This document shows positions 1 to 10,994 of a stretch of DNA of 64,000 nt, one piece after another. Position numbers and translations under genes: made by a program. The stretch comes from Medakamo hakoo (lineage: Eukaryota > Chlorophyta > Trebouxiophyceae > Coccomyxaceae). The notes below the pieces were generated by a model. It did no database searches, was not told where the DNA came from, and worked only from the letters and a program-made list of their open reading frames with translations. The stretch's first letter is position 1, and every line of letters starts with the position of its first letter. The stretch spans positions 124,001-188,000 of the forward strand of contig CP089458.1 in assembly GCA_026636295.1 (NCBI GenBank). Reading direction: 5' to 3'.

Positions 1-240
1 CTGGCGCTGTCCATTCTGGCCCGCCCGACGGCCACCGTGCTCGTGTACGGCATCGTCCCCGTGCCCGCCGCCCTGCTGGGCGCCCTGTACGTGGCGCAGG
101 ACGTGGCGGGCGTGGCTCGGGAGGGCGGCGGCGGGCGGGGCGGGATTGCGCACTGGGGCCACCTGGGCGGCGCGGCGGTCGGCGCGCTTGTATGGGCGGC
201 GAGGGTGCGGACCGGGCGGTGGGGGTGGAGCGGGTGGTGA
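1..240 (+). CDS. Rhomboid-family intramembrane protease, C-terminal part
   Basis: The window opens inside this gene; 79 residues and the stop codon are visible. The segment holds a hydrophobic stretch (residues ILARPTATVLVYGIVPVPAA) and then the motif AHWGHLGG at about residues 51-58. That motif is the C-terminal signature of rhomboid proteases: its first histidine pairs with the serine of a GxSG motif, which must lie upstream of the window, and the GG belongs to the last helix. Rhomboids cleave membrane proteins inside the bilayer, in algae in the secretory pathway, mitochondria or plastid; the fragment does not tell which. The tail is short and glycine/arginine/tryptophan-rich. It converges with the DUF829 gene, 175 bp away. 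The family call rests on one motif plus hydrophobicity. Confidence 0.75.
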   Translation: MALSILARPTATVLVYGIVPVPAALLGALYVAQDVAGVAREGGGGRGGIAHWGHLGGAAVGALVWAARVRTGRWGWSGW

Positions 241-415
241 AAAGCTGCCGCTCAAGGCGCAAGGTTTTTCGTTGCACCGATTCCATGCCCACAGCGGTGC
301 ATGGGGTGGGGAGAGACGATCCCACATTCCACACGAGCGGCTTTTTTTTGTCCAGCGCCTTTTTTCGCACTCTCCTAGGCTAACAAGTTATGGCGCTCCA
401 CCTCGCCGCCACCCG

Positions 416-1438
416 TCAAGCTGCCTCCACGCCCTTCACCCCCTCCACCTCCGCCGCCAGCGCCGCCAGCGCCGCTTTGTACCTCGGCCCGTCCGTCCGC
501 AAGTGCTCGCAGTGCGGCGACCCCGGAAACAAAACCTTTCGCACGCGCCCGCCGCCGCCGCCGACCACCTCGCCCGCAAACCGCTCCACTTCAGACGGCG
601 GAATGAGCGCGTCCACGTCCGAGTACAGGAACAGACGTGGAATGGGCGAGGAGCGGAGGCTCTCGCCCAAAGCCTCCCACGCGGACCAGGCGCGGTCCAG
701 GCGCGAAGCCAGCGGCGGCGCGGCCAGCGCCGCGCCCAACGCCGGCCGCAGCGCGCCGACCAGCCCCGGCCGGCGGGCCTCCACGCCGTCCGCCGGCTCA
801 GCCAGCCACGCAGCCGCCACCCCCCGCGCCGCCAGGTCTGGGTTCAGCCTCGCCGGGCAGGAATCAAAGGCCAGGCCGGCCAGGCGGGAGGGCAGGGCGA
901 GCGGCGGGTGGGCAGAGTTGAAGGCCGCGCCGCCGCCGGGGCGCTCGGCCGCCAGCAGGGCGCCCGCCGACAGGAAACCGCCGTTGGAGAAGACGTGGGC
1001 GATGACAGACGTGTTTGACCGCCCCGCCGCGGAGAGGGCGACCGCCGCGGCGCGGGCCGTGCGCGCGGCGGCCGCGTCGGACAGTGACGGGAGCAGCAGC
1101 GGGCCCAGGCTGGGACAGACCGCGAGCGTTTCGTGGCCCAGATCCCTCCACGCGGCGCTGTACTTGTCCAGGTCGCGGGGGCGGCAGCCCAACCAGCCAA
1201 AGAGCAGGACGAGGGGCTTGGAGCGGGCGGGCGTGGTGGGCGGGAGGGCCGTAAAGGTCGTCCGGCGGAGGGGGGGCGGGGGGGGCGGCGCGCGCGACGG
1301 CGGCGCGCCCGCCGCCTCGGCCCTCACGGGCGGCACGCCTCGCCTCCTCGGCGCTGTGACCGCTGTGGGTGGGCACCGGCACCGGCTGGACGGCAGGGAG
1401 GCCCGCCCCGCGCCAGCGGCGGCGCGGGCGGCCAGCAT
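416..1438 (-). CDS. DUF829/TMEM53-like alpha/beta-hydrolase-fold protein
   Basis: Single-exon protein of 340 residues. The first 70 or so residues are rich in Arg, Ala and Pro and could be an organelle leader. The domain starts near residue 75 with VLLFGWLGC, followed by a conserved spacing to IAHVFSNGG (about residues 145-153), the nucleophile-elbow-like motif of the DUF829/TMEM53 family, and ends with LYSDVDALIPPSEVE and GSPHCEHLR, where an acid and a histidine typical of the fold are found. Members are predicted hydrolases; animal TMEM53 sits in the nuclear envelope, and plant members have no settled function. It is head to head with eIF3b, 293 bp between start codons. The start is the first ATG of the frame; the leader has not been tested. 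Confidence 0.75.
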   Translation of the reverse strand: MLAARAAAGAGRASLPSSRCRCPPTAVTAPRRRGVPPVRAEAAGAPPSRAPPPPPPLRRTTFTALPPTTPARSKPLVLLFGWLGCRPRDLDKYSAAWRDLGHETLAVCPSLGPLLLPSLSDAAAARTARAAAVALSAAGRSNTSVIAHVFSNGGFLSAGALLAAERPGGGAAFNSAHPPLALPSRLAGLAFDSCPARLNPDLAARGVAAAWLAEPADGVEARRPGLVGALRPALGAALAAPPLASRLDRAWSAWEALGESLRSSPIPRLFLYSDVDALIPPSEVERFAGEVVGGGGGRVRKVLFPGSPHCEHLRTDGPRYKAALAALAAEVEGVKGVEAA

Positions 1439-1731
1439 TTTTTTCCTCTCCTCGCCGCTCGTGCGAGAGAAGACAGCAGAGTGCGAGACGGAGAGTGCGC
1501 GCTCGCTCGCAGCTCAACCGCGCACCGCCTCACTCCAGCTTTCCATCCAAAGCGGCGCGTTGCCTGCGCCTTTCCCCCCTTTTCACGCGTGCAGCCCCCG
1601 CGCACTCCAACAGACGCCTGGGCCCCCGCACGTCGCGCGCCTCTCCTGCTGTTGTGTAAAGGAGAGAGGGAGGGAAGACAGAGCTTGTCGCTCGTCCCTC
1701 ACTCCGTCGCGGCGCAAGAAAAAAAAACGAA

Positions 1732-4406
1732 ATGGCGGCCACGGTCTCCGCCGTGAGCGGCTTGCGCCCTGGCGAGGAGAAGCTGTTCCCGGGCCAGCCG
1801 CGCGGCTTCCCCTTTGGCGACTTTGACGTGGAGGACGTCATGCTGCCCGACGGCGACGATATGGGCATTGCGAGTGAGGAGTCGGACGCCGAGCCGGAAG
1901 TCCAAGCCGAGTCGGGGTTTGGCGCGGTCATCGGTGAGATTGCTCTTTTTGTGTCGTGGTCGCAGCCTGGGGAATGCGGGCTTGCCCACAAACGAGCGGC
2001 ACTGGTCGGGACGGGCGGCGGAGGCGGCGTGCGGGCCGTGTGTTTCGACGGCGGATCGGCGAAACGGCGGCGGCAGCCGGCGCTCGGCCCTTTTCTCGCC
2101 CGCGCCCTCACACGCCAACCTTCCCACCCCTCCACACACACCCACACAGTCGTCGACAACCTGCCCTGCGTCCCGGCTGAGAAATACGACAAGCTGTGCA
2201 CGGTCGTGCGCAAGGTGTTTTCCCAAATCGGGCCGATTGTTGAAGGTGCGGCAAGAGAGCGGGGGGGGGGGCGCGCGCCCACCCACCTGGCTCACTGTGC
2301 CCGCCTGGAGGCGGGGACGGCAAGGCGGGCGGGGGGACGGCGCCGCAACTGGCGCAGTCCCTGGCCCCGACCCGCCATGCCGGTGCGGGAGCCGCAGCGT
2401 CAGGCGGCAGCAGCGCCGCGCCGCGCCTCCGCCGTCCCCCGCCCCCTCACCACCCCCCCACCCCTCGTCCCCCGTCCCCAGGCGGCCTCGTCATGCCCGT
2501 CGACGAGTCCACCGGCCTGTCCAAGGGCTTTGCGTTCGTGGAGTTCACGACCCCCGCCGCCGCCGCCGCCGCCCGCGAACAGGCGCACGGATACCGCCTG
2601 GACAAGGCGCACACGTTTGCGGTCACGCGCTTTGACGACCTGGCGCGCTACCGGTCGCTGCCCGCCACCTACGAGGCCCCGCCGCCGCGCGAGTTCAAGG
2701 CGCCGCCCCCCCTGACCGACTGGCTCCTGGACAAGCGGGGCCGCGACCAGTTCGTCGTCCGGTTTGGCGACGAGACCGAAGTCTTTTGGAACGACGCGGC
2801 CAAGCACGCGGCCGACCCGGTGGCCGCGCGCTCGTTCTGGTCTGACAAGTTCGTGCTCTGGTCGCCGCGCGGGTCGTACCTGGCGACCGTCCACCGCCAG
2901 GGCGTCGCCCTGTGGGGCGGGCCCGGCTTTGAGCGCCTGGCCCGCTTCGCCCACCCGGGCGTCCAGCGCGTCGACTTTTCGCCCGGCGAAAAGTTTCTTG
3001 TGACGTTCTCCGCGGCCGACCCGGCCGGCCCGCGCGACCGGGCGTCCCTGACCATCCACGTCTTTGACATTCGGTCCGGGCGCAAGCTGCGCACCTTTGA
3101 AGGGCCCGTCGACGAGTGGGCGGTCGGGACGGCGGCCCCGCCCGGCGGCGGCCTGGCCTGGCCGCTGCTGCGCTGGTCGGGCGGCGGCGACGACGCCTTT
3201 TGCGCGCGCCTGGCCCGCGGCGCCGTCTCCGTCTACGAGGCCCCCTCCATGGCGCTGGCCGGCAAAAAATCCCTGAAAGCGGACGGCCTGGTCGACTTTG
3301 CGTGGTCGCCCGGCCCCGAGCCCGTCATGGCGACGTACCAGGCGGAGACGGGCGGGGGGAACGTCCCCGCGCGCGTGGCCCTCGTGCGCTGGCCCGACCG
3401 GGCGGAGCTGCGGGGCAAGCAGCTCCACTCCGTCTCGCGCGCGTCCCTGTTCTGGCACCCGCAGGGTGATTACCTGGCGGTGGAGGTGTGCCGCTTCACC
3501 AAGACGCGCAAGTCGACGTACACGGGCTTCGAACTGTTCACGTTGGCGGGGTGGCGGGAGGCGGGGGGCGCCGCGACCGCCGCGGCCGCCGTCTCGCCGG
3601 CCGACGTCCCCGCCGAAGTGTTGGAGCTGCCGACCAAGACGGACCGCGTCCTGGACTTTGCGTGGGAGCCCAAGGGGTCCCGCTTCGCCGTGCTGCACGC
3701 CGACCCGGTCGGCCCGCCCCGCCCCACGCTGTCGCTGTTCGACATGAAGGGCGCGTCGGTCGCGGGCGTGCGCGGCGTCGCGCCGGTCGGGTCCCCCCTG
3801 CCCGGCCAGCAGGCCAACACCCTGCTCTGGTCGCCCGCCGGCAAGTTCCTGCTGCTGGCCGGCCTGAAAGCCATGAACGGCCAGCTCGCCTTCTTCTCCG
3901 CCGACGACGGCGAGGTCCTGTCCGCGGGCGAGCATTTCATGGCGACCGACGCGGCGTGGGACCCGACGGGTCGGTACGTCGCGACGGCCGTCACGTCCGT
4001 CCACCAGATGGAGAACGGGTACCGCGTCTGGACGTTCGCGGGCGCCCCCCTGCACGCCCGGGCCGTCGACCGGTTCTACCAGTTCCTGTGGCGGCCGCGC
4101 CCGCCGTCCCTGCTGTCGCCGGACGAGGAGGCGGCCATCCTGAAGAACCTGAAGCAGCACGCCAAGCGGTTTGAGGAGGAGGACGCGGCGCTGCTGGCGG
4201 AGGCGGACACGGCCATCGTCGCTGAGCGCCAGGCCGTCCTGGCCGCGTGGCGGGAGTGGGTGGCCGGGTCGCGGGCGTACGCGGACGAGTTGGCGGCCGC
4301 GCGCGCGCGCGTCCTGGGCGCCCGCGCGGCCGAGGGCGCCTTCCGCACGGAGGAAGTGGAGGTGGAGGAGGTGGTGGGCGTGTCCGAGGAGGTGGTCAAG
4401 GCTTAG
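1732..4406 (+). CDS. EIF3B: Eukaryotic translation initiation factor 3 subunit B
   Basis: Three exons (about 1732-1933, 2150-2245, 2482-4406), 740 residues. Exon joins restore an RNA-recognition motif: DNLPCVPAEKYDKLC, IVEGGLVMPVDE and KGFAFVEF, spanning roughly residues 70-150. A beta-propeller of WD-like blades follows (phrases such as FVLWSPRGSYLATVH and LLWSPAGKFLLLAG), then a helical charged C-terminus that in this family binds other eIF3 subunits. eIF3b is a core scaffold of the eIF3 complex on the 40S ribosome. The N-terminus is acidic, as usual. Donor and acceptor pairs are GTGAGA...CACAG and GTGCGG...CCCAG, in compatible phase. A long reading frame on the opposite strand is a GC artefact. 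Housekeeping gene, in a divergent pair with the DUF829 gene. Confidence 0.93.
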
Positions 4407-4714
4407 TGCGGCTGTGGTGCGCGCCGCCCGCAAACCTGGCACGTCCGCCGTCTTCCCCCGACCAGCGTGGGGGGGGTGGAGGGACGGGAGAGCGCGCGCG
4501 CGGGGCTGGATGGGATGGGAGCGTGGCGTGGTGTGTGAGTGCTTTTTTTCCTTTTTCCCCCGCTTTTTACACACACACGCCCACGCGCACGCACGCACAA
4601 CCACACGCCGGGGGACAGCACGGGACACGGGACAACAAAAAAAGAATGCATGGAATGTTCCCCACCCCACCCCACCCCACCCAAAAAAATGACCCTGGGC
4701 CCCCCACCTGTCCT
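4407..4714. other. 3' intergenic region between convergent eIF3b and ATP sulfurylase genes
   Basis: About 300 bp with no gene. It holds an alternating CA/CG-rich tract near 4570-4605, three close copies of a GGGACA-type unit near 4611-4635, and a run of CCCCA units (4660-4682). It presumably carries both 3' ends. I cannot see a clear polyadenylation signal on either strand. Confidence 0.6.
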
Positions 4715-6575
4715 TCACGTCTCGGCGCGCAGGACCTCCACCACGCTCTTGAAGGCAAACCATTCCGGGATCTCGTCCCCGCCCCGCAGCATCTGGCGGA
4801 ACTTGGTCCCCGACAGGCTCAGCGTGTGCAGCTTCTCCGCCGCCGCCACGTCAGCAGTCACGTACCCCTTCTCCTCCGTGTAGACGATGTTGAGGGACGG
4901 CACGGTCGCGACGCCCAGCTCGGCCGCGTGCTCGTTCGCCTTGTCCTGGGCGTCGTACGCGCCGTAAAAGTCGTCGCCCGTCAGCGATGACTTGCACCCG
5001 GCCATGTCCCGGCCGATGATGAAGTGCGTCGCGCCGTAGTTCTTGCGGATCAGCATGTGCTGGATGGCCTCACGTGGCCCGGCCATGTGCATGGAGTACG
5101 GCAGGTACGCCCAGCGCAGGCGGGGGTTGGCCACCTCCTTTTTCAGCACTTCATACGTGTGGTACCGGGCCAGGCCCGGGATGTCGTCGTCCTGGGTGGG
5201 GCCGACGGTGGGGTGGACCAAGCAGACGGCGCCCGGGCGGACGCGGGCGTCGTCCAGGGCGCGGATGAAGAGCTCGTAGTGCGCGCGGTGGATCGGGTTG
5301 CGGCACTGGAAGGCCAGGACGTCCACGCCCGCCGGCAGCGTCGCCCGCACCTCCGCGGGCGTGGCGCACGGGAACTCGCGCTCGGGCAGGGCCAGCCCGG
5401 TGACGGGCCCGCCCAAGTACCAGCGCCCGCGCTCGGTGGCGATCATGGAGACGGCCGGGTGGGCCAGGGACGGCGTGCCGTAGCACTTGTCCGCTTCGGC
5501 CGCCTTGTTGGGCGCCCACTTGCTCGTCACGTCCATCGTCGCGACGGCCTTGCCCTTGTAGGTCAGGAGGAGGACGTCGCCGGGCGCGATGGCCGGGTCG
5601 GAGGTGTCCATGACGACGGGCAGGCCGAAGAGCAGGCCGGACTGAGACGAGTGGAGGGGGGCGGCGGGGGATGGGATGGGAGGGAGAGGGGGTGAATGTG
5701 TGGGGGACCGTGCCCACCCACGCGCGCGCGCGCGCGCCCGTGCGCGCGTTTTCCGCTGGAAAACTGGCGCAGCAGCCACCCCCACCCCCACCCCCACCCT
5801 CCCTTGCACACTCACCGGCAAGCGCATGGTGTCGACCACGCTCTGGTACTCCTCCTCGGTCATGAAGCCCGTCAGCGGGGAGAAGGCGCCGACCGTCAGC
5901 AGCTCGACGTCGCACGCGTTGCGGTCGGACAGCTCCACGGTCTTGGTGGCGCGCGCGGCGGCGGCGGCCGGGTCGGCCGCCATGAGGTTGACCAGCTCGC
6001 CGCCGCCGTGGGGCGGGGTGAGCGTGGCTTGTTCAGAGGCGACGGCGCTGTGTGGGGTTTTCGGGTCGAGTGGCCTTTTGTGTGAGGACTGGTTGGTCGA
6101 GAGCGCACGTGTCGGGCGCGGCAAGAGCGCTGACGGCGTCCAACGGGCGGGTCCAGCGTGTTGTGTGCGCTTTTCACTCCCAGGTGCGGCTTGAGAGAAG
6201 GCTGGATGAGTCATCCAGGGGGTGGGCGGGCTCTAGTACCGCGGGAAAGCGGCCGTGCGCTGCTGTCGTTGGACGGACGGCGGCGTTTTGGTGGCCGATT
6301 CTTCGCCGGCGAGCGAACAAAAAAAAACTCTCGCGCCACCACTCTCCAAAGTCAAAAACACACCTGGGCGCGGCCGACACACGGCCGGAAGCCCGGCCAC
6401 CAGTGGTAGACGAGGACAGGCGGCCCAGGGCGGGCGCGGACGTGCGGCGGGCGGTCGTCGCGGCCAGGGCTGCGGCGCCGCCAAAGACGCGCGGCGCGGC
6501 GCGGACCGTGGACGACGCGGCGGCGGCGCGGGTGGCGACTGCGGGGCCAGCGGTGGCCAGGGCCTTCATCGCCAT
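4715..6575 (-). CDS. ATP sulfurylase (sulfate adenylyltransferase), probably plastidic
   Basis: Three exons on the minus strand (6575-6364, 6047-5816, 5641-4715) give 456 residues. Exon 1 encodes an Ala/Arg/Ser-rich leader (MAMKALATAGPAVATRAAA) typical of a plastid transit peptide. Exon 2 begins the enzyme proper (LTVGAFSPLTGFM), and exon 3 has the active-site motifs QCRNPIHRAHYE and GRDMAGCKSS, ending in LSGTKFRQML...EIPEWFAF. It makes adenosine phosphosulfate from sulfate and ATP, the first step of sulfate assimilation. The GRDMAG version of the nucleotide-binding motif resembles bacterial-like and green-algal enzymes rather than the land-plant form (from memory). Intron phases fit exactly. 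The start codon is 139 bp from that of the divergent SURF2-like gene, so a shared promoter is likely. Confidence 0.93.
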
Positions 6576-6714
6576 GGTGAGGAGTTGAGGTGGGGAGGGG
6601 AGACGGGCAAGGGGCCGGCGAGAAAGGGATGGAACGGAACAGAGGTGTGGACCCCGGCCTCGCCCGCCCCAGTTCGACGTTTTGCCTAGCCGCGGCCGTC
6701 GCTCCAAAAAAAAG

Positions 6715-7455
6715 ATGGCGTCCCTGGACGCCCTGCTCGCCGCCCACGCCGACTCTCTGTCACTGCTCGACGATGGACGTGTCAAGGACACGCACACGGG
6801 GCACACCATGAAGCCCGACGCGGTGGCGGCCTACGTGAGGTGAGCGCATGCGGGAAAAAACCGGCGGCCTCCGACGCCTCTGCAGCGCAGCGCTGGGGCC
6901 CCCTGACGCCCTCCCGCCCCGTCCCCCCCCCCCCTCACCCACACCCCAAACAGCGGCGCCCGCTTCCAGCGCCGGGCCGCCGAGGCCGCCGCCCTGTCGT
7001 CCCTCCTCTCCACCCTGGACCCGCCCGACCTGCTGTCGCCGTCGCGCAACTTCCCGGGCCGCCTGTTCTGCTCGCTGACGTGTCACCTGGTGAATGCCAA
7101 GCCGGCCGCGGTCGCGGCGCACCTGGCGGGCAAGAAGCTGGCGGCGGCGCGGGCGGCGGCGGCGGCGGGGGAGCTGGCGCCCATGGCCGAGCCGGATTTA
7201 CTTCCGACGGATGAAGAGGAGGAGGAGGAGGGGGGCGGGCGCGGCGGCGGTGGAGAGGGGGCGGGGCCGAGCGGGAGCGAGGGCGAGGCGGCCGTCGCGC
7301 CCGCGGCCGGGAAGCGCGGGAAGGGCAAGGAGGCGCCGAGCCCGGCGCCAGCCACTCCCGCGCAGGAGGCTATGGATGGCGACGGTGACGGCGGTGGTGG
7401 TGGGGCGAAACGGCGGGCGGGGCGGCCGAGCCGGCCAAAGCGACGCAAGGCTTGA
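6715..7455 (+). CDS. SURF2-like nuclear protein
   Basis: Two exons (6715-6839 and 6954-7455), 208 residues. The joined N-terminal half reads DGRVKDTHTGHTMKPDAVAAYVSGARFQRR and then GRLFCSLTCHLVNAKP...AHLAGKKLAAA; this double pattern of a TGH/LTxH element followed by a V-x-GxxF/K element matches Surfeit locus protein 2, a poorly understood nuclear/nucleolar protein. The C-terminal half is low complexity: an acidic run (EEEEEE), Gly/Ser-rich spacers and a basic tail (KRRAGRPSRPKRRKA) that looks like a nuclear localisation signal. It is divergent with ATP sulfurylase and only 129 bp upstream of the SCI1-like start codon on the same strand. Confidence 0.65.
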
Positions 7456-7584
7456 GGGGGGAGGGGCGTGTGAGAGTGCACTGGTTTTTGAGGGAAGACA
7501 GGAGGTGAGGCACCCTTACTCCACGCTCTGTTTCGCACTCGTGCGGCGGGGGGGAACCTCAGTCCCTCCCCGCGCTCATCTACC

Positions 7585-8841
7585 ATGGCGGCCGACCAGC
7601 CCATGGAGTTCACGCGCGGGTCCCTGGGCGCGCCCGACCCGCGGGGCGAGAGCATGGTGCGGCTTTTCGTTGAGCGGCGGGGGGCATGCGCCTCGCTTTT
7701 TTTTTTCACCGCCGCACGGGCCCACGCCTCATGCCCGCACGCCCCGCACTCCTCACACCAACAGGTCCAGAAGCATGCGGAGCGCCTGGCTGCCGCAAAG
7801 GAAGCGGCGGCCCTGACGTCCCTGAGCGCTCAGTTCCCGGCCGTCTCGCCCGCGGTGCTCGGCGCCGCGCTGGCCGAGGCCATGAGCTCCACCGCCGCCG
7901 CGCCGGCTGCCGATCCCGCTCCCGCCGCTGCCGCCCTGGTCCGCCTGTTTTGTGAAGCGCGGAAGGGCGAGCTCAAGGAGTGGGGCCGTCGCCTGAAGGC
8001 CGTGCGCCGGGCGGCCGGGGTGGGCGGCGGCGAGCGCGGGTCGGAGTCCCCCGCCTCCAGCAGCGGGAGCGAGGACGGCGACGACAGCGACGGCAGCCGG
8101 GACCGCCGGCGGCACAAATCCTCGCGCCGCCGCCACAAGGATGAAAAGAAGAAGAAAAGGCACAAGAAAGAAAAACGGGGCGGCAGCCGTCGCCGGTCCG
8201 ACAGCGACGGCGACGACGACGACGCCCGCCGGCGGGCGAAGAAGAAAGCACGGTCCCGACGGCGCCGGTCGCACTCGCGCTCCTCCACCGACGACGACGA
8301 CGACCGCCGCCGGTCCAGGAAGAGCAGGGACGCGCAACCGCGCGCCTCCGGCTTTGGCGCGCGCGGCATACTCCGCCCCGGCGACGTCGAGGCCAAACGG
8401 TCAGAGTTCACGGCCTGGGCGGCAGACGTGAAGGGGCTGGACCTGGACGCCCTGCCGGGGCGCCGCGGCGGCCACGCCGAGCGGGAGCTGTTTGCCGAGT
8501 ACGCGGAAGACTACAACACGTGCAGCCTGCCAGGCGAAAAGTACTACGACCTGGCGGCGTGGGAGAGAGGGGGGGGTGGCGGCGGCGCTCCCCCGCCTGC
8601 CCGCCACCACACGAGCGACGAGGCCGCGGCCGCGGCCGCCCGCGCCGCCGAGCGGGACGCCGCCGCCGCCGCCCGGGTCCGGGACGCGTACCTGGCCCTC
8701 AAGTTCTCCGACGCCGGCAAGGTGGAAGCCATGAAGGAGCAGGCCCGCATGCGGAGCGACGCGGCGCTGGCGTTCAAGACGGGCGACGCGGAGCGCGCGG
8801 CGCGGCTGAGGGACAGGCTCAAGCCGGAGGAGCGGCGGTGA
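7585..8841 (+). CDS. Arg/Ser/Lys-rich nuclear protein with SCI1-like C-terminus
   Basis: Two exons (7585-7656, 7765-8841) give 382 residues; the 108-bp intron is a multiple of three without stops, so retention would add 36 residues. An Ala-rich helical N-terminus is followed near residues 120-250 by a highly charged region of SR/RS, KK and D runs typical of splicing-associated nuclear proteins. The conserved part is HAERELFAEYAEDYNTCSLPGEKYYDL, which matches the hallmark of the plant 'style cell-cycle inhibitor 1' family and its uncharacterised homologues. The C-terminus is a long Ala/Glu/Arg helix (AARVRDAYLALKFSDAGK...RLRDRLKPEERR). The biochemical role is unknown; a nuclear RNA-processing link is inference from composition. 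Confidence 0.6.
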   Translation: MAADQPMEFTRGSLGAPDPRGESMVRLFVERRGACASLFFFTAARAHASCPHAPHSSHQQVQKHAERLAAAKEAAALTSLSAQFPAVSPAVLGAALAEAMSSTAAAPAADPAPAAAALVRLFCEARKGELKEWGRRLKAVRRAAGVGGGERGSESPASSSGSEDGDDSDGSRDRRRHKSSRRRHKDEKKKKRHKKEKRGGSRRRSDSDGDDDDARRRAKKKARSRRRRSHSRSSTDDDDDRRRSRKSRDAQPRASGFGARGILRPGDVEAKRSEFTAWAADVKGLDLDALPGRRGGHAERELFAEYAEDYNTCSLPGEKYYDLAAWERGGGGGGAPPPARHHTSDEAAAAAARAAERDAAAAARVRDAYLALKFSDAGKVEAMKEQARMRSDAALAFKTGDAERAARLRDRLKPEERR

Positions 8842-8845
8842 GGGG

Positions 8846-8846
<1 letters not shown>

Positions 8847-8878
<32 letters not shown>
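8847..8878 (+). repeat. Homopolymer (G)32
   Basis: Thirty-two consecutive G residues begin six bases after the stop codon of the SCI1-like gene, so they lie in its 3' untranslated region. Such a run can form stacked G-quadruplexes in DNA or mRNA and is prone to slippage, so its true length may differ from the assembly. Confidence 0.95.
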
Positions 8879-9048
8879 CGCACGCCCCGCGTGTGCCTCC
8901 TTGTGTAGCACGCCTTGAGCTTTTTGTTTTGGTCGTTTGGTTTTGTTTTTTTGCAACCCGCGCACCCCGCACGCACAAAGGGGAAGGGGACAAAAAAGGA
9001 CGCCACCCATCCCCAGCTTTTCTCCCTCCCCGCTCTTTCCCTCTCAAC

Positions 9049-9274
<226 letters not shown>

Positions 9275-9368
9275 ATTTCTGCGCGCACAGGGCGGCGCGC
9301 TAGGACCCCGCGTGGTGACCACTCTCCATTGTGAGTTCCCTCTCCGTTTGCTTTGGCGCGCTCATTTT

Positions 9369-10994
9369 TCAGTAGCGGCCGCCGCCGCCGCCGCCGCCAT
9401 ACCCGCGGTCGCCGCCGCGGTCGCCGCCACCGCCGTACGAGCCTCCGTACCCGCCACGGTCGCCGTATCCGCCTCCACCGCCGCCATAGCCGCCGCCATA
9501 GCCGCTGCAAAAGGTTGGGAGTGGAAAGCGAGGGGAGGAAGTGAGGGGGGGCGTGCGTGAAGGGGGGGGCCGCCGCACGGCGCGGGTCGCCTGCACCAGA
9601 CCGCCGGGTCAAGAAAGGACAATGAAAGGGGACGGACGCAAACAACTCACCCGCCGCCGCCGCCGTAGCCTCCCTGGTACCCGCCGCCTCCATAGCCTCC
9701 ATAGCCGCCGCCGCCATAGCCGCTGCAGAATGTGTGGGCGTGGGGTGGAGGGAGGACGTGAGTGAGGGGGAGAGGGCGCGCGCGCGCGCACGCCTGGAAA
9801 AACTGCGCCCGCCTCCCTTCCCCGCGGCCGCGGACGCGCCCGTGCGACCAGGGCCGCGCACGGCACGCGCAAACAGAAGAGAACTCACCCGTAGCCTTGG
9901 CCGCCGCCGTACCCGCCGCCGTAGCCGCCGCCCCCGCCATAGGACGGCGGCCCGCCCCATCCGCCCCCGCCGCCGCCGCCGCGGTACCCGCCGCCGCCGC
10001 CGCCGCGGTCCCGCCCGCGGCCACGGCTCTCGTCCGACAGCCGGCGCACGATGCCCATGAAAAAACCGGCCTTGGACCGGATGGACGCCAGGTCCGCCTG
10101 GCCAAACTTCTCGACGGCCTCGTCGGCCAGGCGGGGGCCCAGGTCAGCCAGCGCGCGCGTCATGCGACGGTCGATGTCGCCGGACCCCAGGCGGCCGTCG
10201 TCGATCATGGCTTGCAGCTTGCCGCGGACGTCGGCCAGGTCGCCGGACAGGACGTCCAGCGCGCCGCCGCCGCCGCCGCCCGGGCCGTCCGCCGCCTCGT
10301 CCTGGATGCGGCGGACGATGCCCATGAGAAAGCCGGACTTGTTGTTGATGCGCGAGAAATTGGATTCGGCGAAGCGGGCGACGGCCAGGGCGGCCTGGTC
10401 GGACGGCAGGGCGGCCAGGGCGTCGTAGGTGGCGGTGTCCAGCTCGCCCTGGCGGACGGAGCCGGCGGCGATGAGGTCGTCGAGCTTGGTCCGCCAGGCG
10501 GACGCGTCGCCGCCGCCGCCCGGGGAGCCCTCTTTGGGCGGCGCCGGCGCCGCCGCGCGGCCGGCGGGGGAGCGGGAACGAGACCGGGAGCGGGAGCGGG
10601 CCGGGCGGGCGTCGCCGTCGCCGCCGGCGTCGGCGTCGCGGGCAGGGGAGCCGGAGCCGGCTCGGGGCGGAGAGCCTGGAGAGTGGGGAAGGGAGGAGGG
10701 AGGTGTGCGAGTCAAGAGGCACGGCTGGCGAAGAAGATCGGTCGTTTTGGGGGGGGGGGGACGGCCGGGACGGCGACCACCGTCCTCCCACGCTCTCGCC
10801 ACACACGCCCGGCCCGCCCACAGGCCCGGCGTGTAGACGCCGCGCTGTGCGGTCGGCGAGAGCGGCGGCGGCCCGGCCCGGGCGGTGGAGTCGAGTGTGA
10901 ACTCACCAGAACGGCTGCGCGGCGTTTTGGTGGGGGGGTCAAGGGGGGAGGACGTGAGTACGTGCGAGCATCGCGGAATGGGGCGCGCGTGCAT
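9369..10994 (-). CDS. Glycine-rich protein with two hnRNP Q/R-type acidic domains
   Basis: Four exons on the minus strand (10994-10907, 10675-9889, 9722-9651, 9504-9369), 360 residues. The N-terminus is rich in RS dipeptides. Two tandem copies of a roughly 65-residue helical domain follow: LDDLIAAGSVRQGELD...NNKSGFLMGIVRRI and LQAMIDDGRLGSGDID...RSKAGFFMGIVRRL. Each matches the N-terminal acidic (NURR) domain of SYNCRIP/hnRNP Q and R, which in those proteins precedes RRMs; here no RRM is present. The C-terminus is an RGG/GYGG tail of the kind that binds RNA and phase-separates. Exons 3 and 4 each begin with the same codons after the acceptor and share phase 2. The first exon is the weakest part; an upstream start or 5' UTR intron is possible. 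The 11-mer GTGGTGACCAC occurs just outside both ends (9312-9322, 11002-11012). Confidence 0.7.

Noticed and set aside
2400-4763. 787-codon reading frame on the minus strand opposite eIF3b
   Set aside because: Its translation is an Arg/Gly/Leu-rich mirror of the GC-rich codons of eIF3b with no domain; long antisense frames are expected at this GC content.
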